From an uncultured Anaerolineae bacterium (GTDB lineage: Bacteria; Chloroflexota; Anaerolineae; Anaerolineales; Villigracilaceae): 37,907 nucleotides of DNA. Positions within the stretch are counted from its first letter, which is position 1, and the number at the start of each line of letters is the position of its first letter. The position numbers and the translations under genes are program-made. The DNA lies in contig CAKZJX010000035.1 of NCBI GenBank assembly GCA_937120535.1, positions 1-37,907 of the forward strand, read 5' to 3'. A model generated the notes under the pieces. The model was not told the origin of the DNA. It was given only the letters and a program-made list of their open reading frames with translations, and made no database searches. Shown here piece after piece: positions 33,136 to 37,907 of the stretch.

Positions 33136-36100
33136 TCACACCGCTTTGACCAGACCAACCGTCAGCGTTTCGCCGTCGAAATTGTCTTGCAGGGTGGCAG
33201 CCTCAGCCGGCGGGGCGGCAAATTGCAAATCGACCGTCAACGTCTCGGTCATGATATATTTCCGATGGGCGTTGACTGCCTCTTGCAATCCATCACTGGC
33301 AGTGACGAACAGCCGGATGCGATCGGCCACGTCTAGGCCGGTCGTCTTGCGCAAGTCCTGAACGCGGCGCACGAACTCTCGCGCCAAGCCCTCGCAAACC
33401 AACTCAGGGGTCAGCTCGGTCACCAGGGCAGCCACATACGCCCCATCTTCGGCAACAGCGAAGCCGGCCTTGGCTTGGGCTTTGATCTCCACTTCCTCCG
33501 GTAGGATCGAATACGTCTCGCCGTCCACAGAGATCTCCAGGGGGCGGCCAGAAATCAGGGTGCGGACAACCTGCTCCGGGTCTAGGGAGAGAATCGCCTG
33601 ACGAATGGCCGGGAAGCGATTGCCGTATTTCTGGCCGAGTTGTTTGGGCAGGGGTTTCACAGTGTGAAAAACCGCTTCGGTAGCGGCATCCAGCAGGCGG
33701 ACGTGTTTGACGTTGAGTTCGTCGGCAATCAGGTCGGCGAAGGCCTCCACTGCCCGCCGTTCGGCGGGGTTGCCCACCGAGAACGCCGCCTCTTTCAAGG
33801 GCTGGCGCACGCGGCGGTTGGCCTTTTGCCGCGCCGAATGCCCTAGGGAGACCAGCTTGAGGACCACGTCCATATCGCGGTTGAGGGATTCGTCAATGCG
33901 GGCGGCGTTGACTTCTGGCCAGAAAGCCAGGTGCACCGATTCAGGGGCCGTCGGGTCCACGCTGCGCACCAGGTTTTGATAGAGTTCCTCGGCGAGAAAG
34001 GGCATGGACGGGGCCAGCAGTTTAGACAGGGTCACCAGAGCAGTGTAGAGGGTGGAGTAGGCCGCCTGCTTGTCGGCGTCGGATTCGGATTTCCAGAAGC
34101 GGCGTCGAGAGCGGCGCAGGTACCAGTTGGAAAGTTTCTCGACGAAGTCTTGAATCGGACGGGTGGAGCACGGGGCGTCGTAGGTCTCGTAGCCTTCGGT
34201 CACCTCACGGACCAAGACGTTCAACTCAGAAAGCAGCCAGCGATCTAACACCGTGAGCGAGGTGTGACCGTGGCCCTCGGCTAAGCCAGGTGAAGGTTTC
34301 CAGCCATCAAGATTGGCATAGGTAACGAAGAAGGAGTAGACGTTCCACAGGGTGAGGACGAAATCGCGCACCACAGCGCCAACCAGGTTGACCGAGAAGC
34401 GACGTTCTTGTCCAGGCGGGCTGGCCGTGTATAGGTACCAGCGAAAGGCGTCGGCGCCATGAACATTGAGCACATCCCATGGATCAACGACGTTGCCCAA
34501 GCTCTTGGACATTTTGCGTCCTTGCTCGTCTAAGACCAGGCCGAGGCAGATCACGTTCTTGTAGCAAGCGGTATCCATCAGGAGGGTACTGATGGCATGG
34601 AGCGAGTAGAACCAGCCGCGGGTTTGATCGACGGCCTCGCAAATGTAATCGGCAGGGAATTGGCGACGGAACATCTCCTGGTTTTCAAAGGGATAATGCC
34701 ACTGAGCATAGGGCATGGCACCGGAGTCAAACCAGCAATCAATCACTGCCGGCACCCGTTCCATGCGGCCACCGCAGGCTTTGCAGGTCCAGGTGATCTC
34801 GTCTACATAAGGGCGGTGTAGGTCGAGGTCCGAGAGGTCGCGGCCGGCCCGTTCAGAGAGCTCAGCCACCGAGCCGATGCACTCGCGCTCCCTGCAATCC
34901 ACACATTCCCAGATCGGCAAGGGGGTTCCCCAATAGCGTTCGCGGGAAAGGGCCCAATCAACGTTATTAGCCAGCCAATTCCCGAAGCGACCCTCCTTGA
35001 TGTGAGCAGGGACCCAGTTGATGGTGCGATTCAATTCGACCAGGCGATCTTTGTATTGGCTGGTGCGAATGTACCATTCATCGCGAGCGTAATAAATCAG
35101 CGGGGATTTACAACGCCAGCAGAAGGGGTAGGTGTGAGTATAGGTTTCGGCGCGGAGCAGCAAGCCGCGGGTCTGCAGGTCTTGGATGATGTATGGGTCG
35201 GCGTCCTTCACAAGCATGCCACGCCAAGGCTTGACTTCAGGGATGAAGGTGCCGTCGGGCAAGACAGTGATCAGGACCGGAAGATCGTACTCCAGGGCCG
35301 CTTCCATGTCTTCAGCGCCGAAAGCCGGGGCAATATGCACCAGACCAGTGCCGTCTTCGGTGGTCACGAAGTCGCCCAGCACTACATAGTGGGCCGGCTT
35401 GTCGGGCGGCAAGAAGGTAAACAAGGGATGATACTTCAATCCTTTGAGCTTCTTCCCCTTCATGCTCTCCACCACCCGCACCGCTTCGTCGCGGAAGACC
35501 CGCTTGAGCAGCGACTTTGCCAAGATCAATTTTTCGCTGCGGCCATCTACAGAGCGCTCCACGACCACATATTCTTCTTCTGGGTGAGCTGCCACGGCCA
35601 CGTTTCCGGGCAACGTCCAAGGGGTAGTCGTCCACACCAGGAGAGATGTATCTGGCCGGTCCACCAAAGGGAAACGGACAAAGATGGAAGGGTCAACTGC
35701 CTCGTCGTAACCTAAAGCGACTTCATGATCCGAGAGGGTGGTGCCGCAGCGCGGGCAATAGGGCACCACTTTGTAGCCTTTGTAGAGCAGATCGCGCTCG
35801 TAGAAGTTCTTGAGGATCCACCATTCTGTCTCGATGTAATCGTTAGTGTAGGTGACATAGGCCGTCTCCAAGTCTACCCAGAAAGCGATGCGCTCGGTCA
35901 AGCGCTCCCAGTCCTGGATGTAATCGAAGACCGATTTTCGGCATTCGGCGTTGAAGCGAGCGATCCCATACTCCTCGATCTGCTGTTTGCTCGTCCAGCC
36001 GTGCGTTTTTTCGACTTCAATCTCGACCGGAAGGCCATGCGTATCCCACCCACCCCGGCGGATGACGTGGTACCCACGCATGATCTTATAGCGGGGGAAC

Positions 36101-36303
36101 ATGTCCTTGAACGCACGGGCTAGGACGTGGTGCACCCCCGGCTTGCCGTTAGCGGTGGGCGGGCCTTCGTAGAAGACGTATTCTGGGCCACCTTCACGCT
36201 GCTCCAGGGTTTTTTGGAAGATACGCTCGCGCTTCCAGAATTTTAGGATCGCCTCTTCCATGGCGACCACATCGAGTTTTGGGGATACCGGTTTAAAGGC
36301 CAT
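33136..36303 (-). CDS. ileS: Isoleucyl-tRNA synthetase, type 2
   Basis: A 1055-residue class I synthetase. The HIGH-type motif appears as GKPGVHHVLAR and KMSKS as GRKMSKSLGN; the editing domain (TTTPWTLPGNVAV) is present. PPTANGKPGVHH with the long C-terminal extension and no zinc-finger end is the pattern of the eukaryote-like type 2 enzymes, often mupirocin-resistant. ATG 36303 (MAFKPV) with GGAGG four bases upstream is preferred to 36327, which would start before the Shine-Dalgarno. It is controlled by a T-box. Confidence 0.95.
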   Translation of the reverse strand: MAFKPVSPKLDVVAMEEAILKFWKRERIFQKTLEQREGGPEYVFYEGPPTANGKPGVHHVLARAFKDMFPRYKIMRGYHVIRRGGWDTHGLPVEIEVEKTHGWTSKQQIEEYGIARFNAECRKSVFDYIQDWERLTERIAFWVDLETAYVTYTNDYIETEWWILKNFYERDLLYKGYKVVPYCPRCGTTLSDHEVALGYDEAVDPSIFVRFPLVDRPDTSLLVWTTTPWTLPGNVAVAAHPEEEYVVVERSVDGRSEKLILAKSLLKRVFRDEAVRVVESMKGKKLKGLKYHPLFTFLPPDKPAHYVVLGDFVTTEDGTGLVHIAPAFGAEDMEAALEYDLPVLITVLPDGTFIPEVKPWRGMLVKDADPYIIQDLQTRGLLLRAETYTHTYPFCWRCKSPLIYYARDEWYIRTSQYKDRLVELNRTINWVPAHIKEGRFGNWLANNVDWALSRERYWGTPLPIWECVDCRERECIGSVAELSERAGRDLSDLDLHRPYVDEITWTCKACGGRMERVPAVIDCWFDSGAMPYAQWHYPFENQEMFRRQFPADYICEAVDQTRGWFYSLHAISTLLMDTACYKNVICLGLVLDEQGRKMSKSLGNVVDPWDVLNVHGADAFRWYLYTASPPGQERRFSVNLVGAVVRDFVLTLWNVYSFFVTYANLDGWKPSPGLAEGHGHTSLTVLDRWLLSELNVLVREVTEGYETYDAPCSTRPIQDFVEKLSNWYLRRSRRRFWKSESDADKQAAYSTLYTALVTLSKLLAPSMPFLAEELYQNLVRSVDPTAPESVHLAFWPEVNAARIDESLNRDMDVVLKLVSLGHSARQKANRRVRQPLKEAAFSVGNPAERRAVEAFADLIADELNVKHVRLLDAATEAVFHTVKPLPKQLGQKYGNRFPAIRQAILSLDPEQVVRTLISGRPLEISVDGETYSILPEEVEIKAQAKAGFAVAEDGAYVAALVTELTPELVCEGLAREFVRRVQDLRKTTGLDVADRIRLFVTASDGLQEAVNAHRKYIMTETLTVDLQFAAPPAEAATLQDNFDGETLTVGLVKAV

Positions 36304-36362
36304 CGAGCCTCCATAAGAATAGAACATGATGTCAGATAGGCAGCAAGTAGGACTAAGTAACG

Positions 36363-36632
36363 AAAAACTCCCGTCTCTATATCAGAGACGAGAGTGTCAC
36401 TCCCGCGGTACCACTCTGATTCCTGCCCGAGAGGACAGGCGCTCTGCCGAGGTCCATCAACCCCGCGCCCGGGTAACGGCGGGCGAAGCCGTCGCCCCTA
36501 CTCGGCCATGATTCAAGCCTTTCAGGTTGCCGCTCCGGGAGGATTTTCGCCCTGGTTCACCGACCTGCTTCACACCAGCCGCAGGCTCTCTGGCGGATCC
36601 ACAGGGGTACTCGTTCCCATCATTGCGTTTGG
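36363..36632 (-). promoter_or_regulatory. T-box riboswitch sensing tRNA-Ile
   Basis: Minus strand leader with Stem I marks GGGAACGAGTA, CCAGAGAGCC and GGCTGGTGTGAAGC. The specifier loop, GCGAAAATCCTCCCGGAGC, carries ATC (36544-36542), the Ile codon, in the same context as in Bacillus ileS leaders. The conserved T-box AGAGTGGTACCGCGG is at 36417-36403. Uncharged tRNA-Ile would pair with the T-box bulge and stabilise the antiterminator. Confidence 0.93.
36367..36395 (-). terminator. T-box terminator of ileS
   Basis: Minus strand ACTCTCGTCTCT, five-base loop, AGAGACGGGAGT, then TTTTT: one mismatch in a 12-bp stem. It ends about 60 bases before ileS. Confidence 0.9.
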
Positions 36633-36636
36633 GACG

Positions 36637-36665
36637 ATTATGCCATAAAGCGCAGAATTTGACAA
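36637..36665 (-). promoter_or_regulatory. Promoter of the ileS transcript
   Basis: Minus strand TTGTCA (36665-36660), 17 bases, CATAAT (36642-36637). The MITE starts about 10 bp upstream, as at the ilv promoter. Confidence 0.7.
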
Positions 36666-36674
36666 CTGCCCGAG

Positions 36675-36839
36675 GGTTTGTTCAATAAGTCTCTTTGGAT
36701 GGTGCGAACCGTCTCTAGAAGAGCCACAAGCAGGCCGTTTGACCCTTAAATCGGCGGCTGATTCCTATTGCTGATCCCCTTCCATGCCTGCTCTACCGGG
36801 CTCTCCTTTTGCGTCAAGGGTGCTTATTGAACAAGCCCA
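36675..36839. mobile_element. MITE-like element, complete copy
   Basis: About 165 bp bounded by inverted ends GTTTGTTCAATAAG and CTTATTGAACAAGC. Its interior matches the left half of 16042-16330 (CTCTTTGGATGGTGCGAA, AAGCAGGCCGTTTGACCC, AATCGGCGGCTGATTC) with scattered changes. It has no coding capacity, so it must rely on a transposase elsewhere. Confidence 0.75.
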
Positions 36840-36877
36840 CGGCAAATTGACTGACCACTCAACATACCCAAAACGTT

Positions 36878-37390
36878 TTATCGGTCTGCTGGAATGTATG
36901 GGATCAATCCTTTTTCGTAAGCAATCACTTGGATTTCACGAGGCATGTGACGAATATCTACCATCACCCCGTTGACCTGTAATATCCAAACCATAGGGTT
37001 ATCATCTATTTTGCTTGGCAAGCACCAGTTTGGATCAAGTGGATACATTTTCAGCATATCACGGATGAGTTTGGCCTTGTTTGAGGCACTGCTTTGACGG
37101 ACGCCAAATACGGCGCATAATTCATCGGCCCGCATGTGTGGAGTTTGTGATTTATCAAAAAGAAAATTGACTTGGCCGAGGGCATAGATGATAGCACAAG
37201 CCCAAATTTCAGGTTTTCCCCGAACAATAGGGGACGGGCGTTTTCTTGCAAGCGTTGCCGCTAAGCGACGAGAAAGTTCTGCATATTCGCTGTTCAAATA
37301 TTGATGGCACACAGCGTCTGTCAAATTCACAATTGCCGAATAGAACGGTTCTACGGAACTTGGGACGGACTTGGATTGTCTCTCTGACAT
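36878..37390 (-). CDS. DUF6398 family protein
   Basis: A 170-residue cytoplasmic protein. Its core, VNLTDAVCHQYLNSEYAELS then ARKRPSPIVRGKPEIWACAI, FLFDKSQTPHMRADELC and VFGVRQSSASNKAKLIRDML, agrees with what I recall of DUF6398, often fused to plasmid pRiA4b-like domains or alone. The HMRADELCAVFGV part looks like a helix-turn-helix, so DNA binding is possible. ATG 37390 was chosen because the family sequence starts there; the longer frame upstream is not family-like. Function unknown. Confidence 0.75.
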   Translation of the reverse strand: MSERQSKSVPSSVEPFYSAIVNLTDAVCHQYLNSEYAELSRRLAATLARKRPSPIVRGKPEIWACAIIYALGQVNFLFDKSQTPHMRADELCAVFGVRQSSASNKAKLIRDMLKMYPLDPNWCLPSKIDDNPMVWILQVNGVMVDIRHMPREIQVIAYEKGLIPYIPADR

Positions 37391-37831
37391 TCGAGTTAAC
37401 CTATGAAATCGAATTGCGCTTGTGTTGCACATCAGCCGCCCAGAGGCTGGCGCTTCAGCCGCAGCGCCGAAGGCGCTGTCGGCTGCAACATCCCTCGGCG
37501 GCAGGGCCGTCGTTCCTCCAGGGGGAAACAGGGGCGCGGCTCCCAATCCACATTATACTCAAAAACGGCAGGCACGCAAGCCGTACAATTCGCATTGGCG
37601 CAGGCGTAAGCCGCCCGAGGTGCAACGTGGTTTCCGGCTGCGATGATTTATCCATTGGTGGCGCCCCAGGCGACCCCGTTCAGAAAGCTGATTTTCTCCT
37701 CGACGCCGTGCCGTTCGCGCCGAAAAATTGATTCAGATGGACAGGCTTGGCCGAAAAAGGGCGGTGAGGCCTTTTTGGGGTTGTGCAGCAGGCGCAAATT
37801 CATCCAAAAAACGGCTTTTTGTGTTTCCCAG
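37391..37831. other. Region without a supported gene
   Basis: A GC-rich inverted repeat with an imperfect 12-bp stem and a GAA loop lies at 37457-37484. A minus-strand frame (37648-37863) has a protein-like C-terminus (GVEEKISFLNGVAWGATNG) but no recognisable family. It might be the exon interrupted by the group II intron. Confidence 0.4.
37457..37484. repeat. GC-rich inverted repeat
   Basis: AGCCGCAGCGCC, GAA, GGCGCTGTCGGCT: 12 bp with one bulged base. No T-tract follows on either strand, so it is not a clear terminator. Confidence 0.45.
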
Positions 37832-37907
37832 GTTACGGTCGGTGGGGCGGTCACCCGCCCCACCGCCGATTCAGAACCGGACGTGAGCGTTTCCCCTCAT
37901 CCGGCTC
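37832..37907 (-). mobile_element. Group II intron, 3' end (domains V and VI)
   Basis: The last 34 bases (37907-37874, minus) are a canonical domain V: GAGCCGGATG at one end with the AGC triad, GGAAAC in the loop region and CGTCCGGTTC at the other. Domain VI follows (37865-37840: CGGTGGGGCGG, GTGA, CCGCCCCACCG), with a bulged A at 37839 above a GG/CC base. The 3' splice site should be near 37832. The rest of the intron, with any reverse transcriptase, lies outside the window. Confidence 0.85.

Noticed and set aside
1-37907. CRISPR arrays, tRNA and rRNA genes
   Set aside because: No regularly spaced repeats, cloverleaf candidates or rRNA signatures were noticed.

Overview
The window looks like a chromosomal segment of a GC-rich, free-living bacterium, most likely a member of the Chloroflexota (Anaerolineae-like). 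That placement is an inference from the gene families: a type-2 IleRS, a CBS-domain family II pyrophosphatase, a Bacteroidetes-like KARI, DUF6398 and DUF309 proteins, and dispersed short intergenic repeats. No rRNA, tRNA or CRISPR array was seen. The edges are mobile: a truncated transposase at the left and the 3' end of a group II intron at the right.

Layout. 1-1315: C-terminal part of an IS4-type transposase, one copy of a roughly 335-bp repeat (called R1 here) and a decayed methyltransferase fragment. 1316-3846 (minus): a dual-specificity-type phosphatase, a SAM methyltransferase and a PqqD/radical-SAM-like protein that has lost its cluster cysteines, with a small ORF overlapping its start. 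4182-15985 (minus): one long branched-chain amino-acid operon, ilvD-ilvB-ilvN-ilvC-leuA-(50-aa ORF)-leuC-leuD-cimA-leuB. A strong promoter drives it, with a 38-codon leader peptide very rich in Ile/Val/Leu and an antiterminator/terminator pair. 16042-17465: a MITE-like element and a class IV aminotransferase carrying an in-frame repeat-like insertion. 17503-18590: an orphan tyrosine recombinase with a perfect consensus promoter. 18697-21387: a SsuABC/TauABC-type ABC importer. 21645-23143: hisD behind its own leader, with a His-codon-containing peptide and an attenuator. 23140-26064: a LamG-domain lipid-free exoprotein, a frameshifted DUF309 gene, a CBS-pair protein and an aldo/keto reductase. 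26137-26867: an R1 copy and a transposase fragment. 27076-33052 (plus): an XdhD-like molybdenum hydroxylase with its FAD subunit, a rhomboid protease and a CBS-type pyrophosphatase. 33136-36665 (minus): ileS under a T-box. 36675-37907: a MITE, a DUF6398 gene and the group II intron end.

How it works together. The long operon makes Val, Leu and Ile. CimA supplies 2-oxobutyrate from pyruvate via citramalate, reusing LeuCD and LeuB, so no threonine deaminase is needed on this route. The adjacent class IV aminotransferase could perform the last step. Expression of amino-acid genes appears to be controlled by RNA at three places: a ribosome-mediated (leader peptide) attenuator before ilvD, a probable His-sensing one before hisD, and a tRNA-Ile-sensing T-box before ileS. 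The two leader-peptide attenuators are the most striking find. The radical-SAM-like protein without a cluster and the molybdenum hydroxylase without one of its two [2Fe-2S] sites come next. Everything here is read by eye; no alignment, folding or database search was run.
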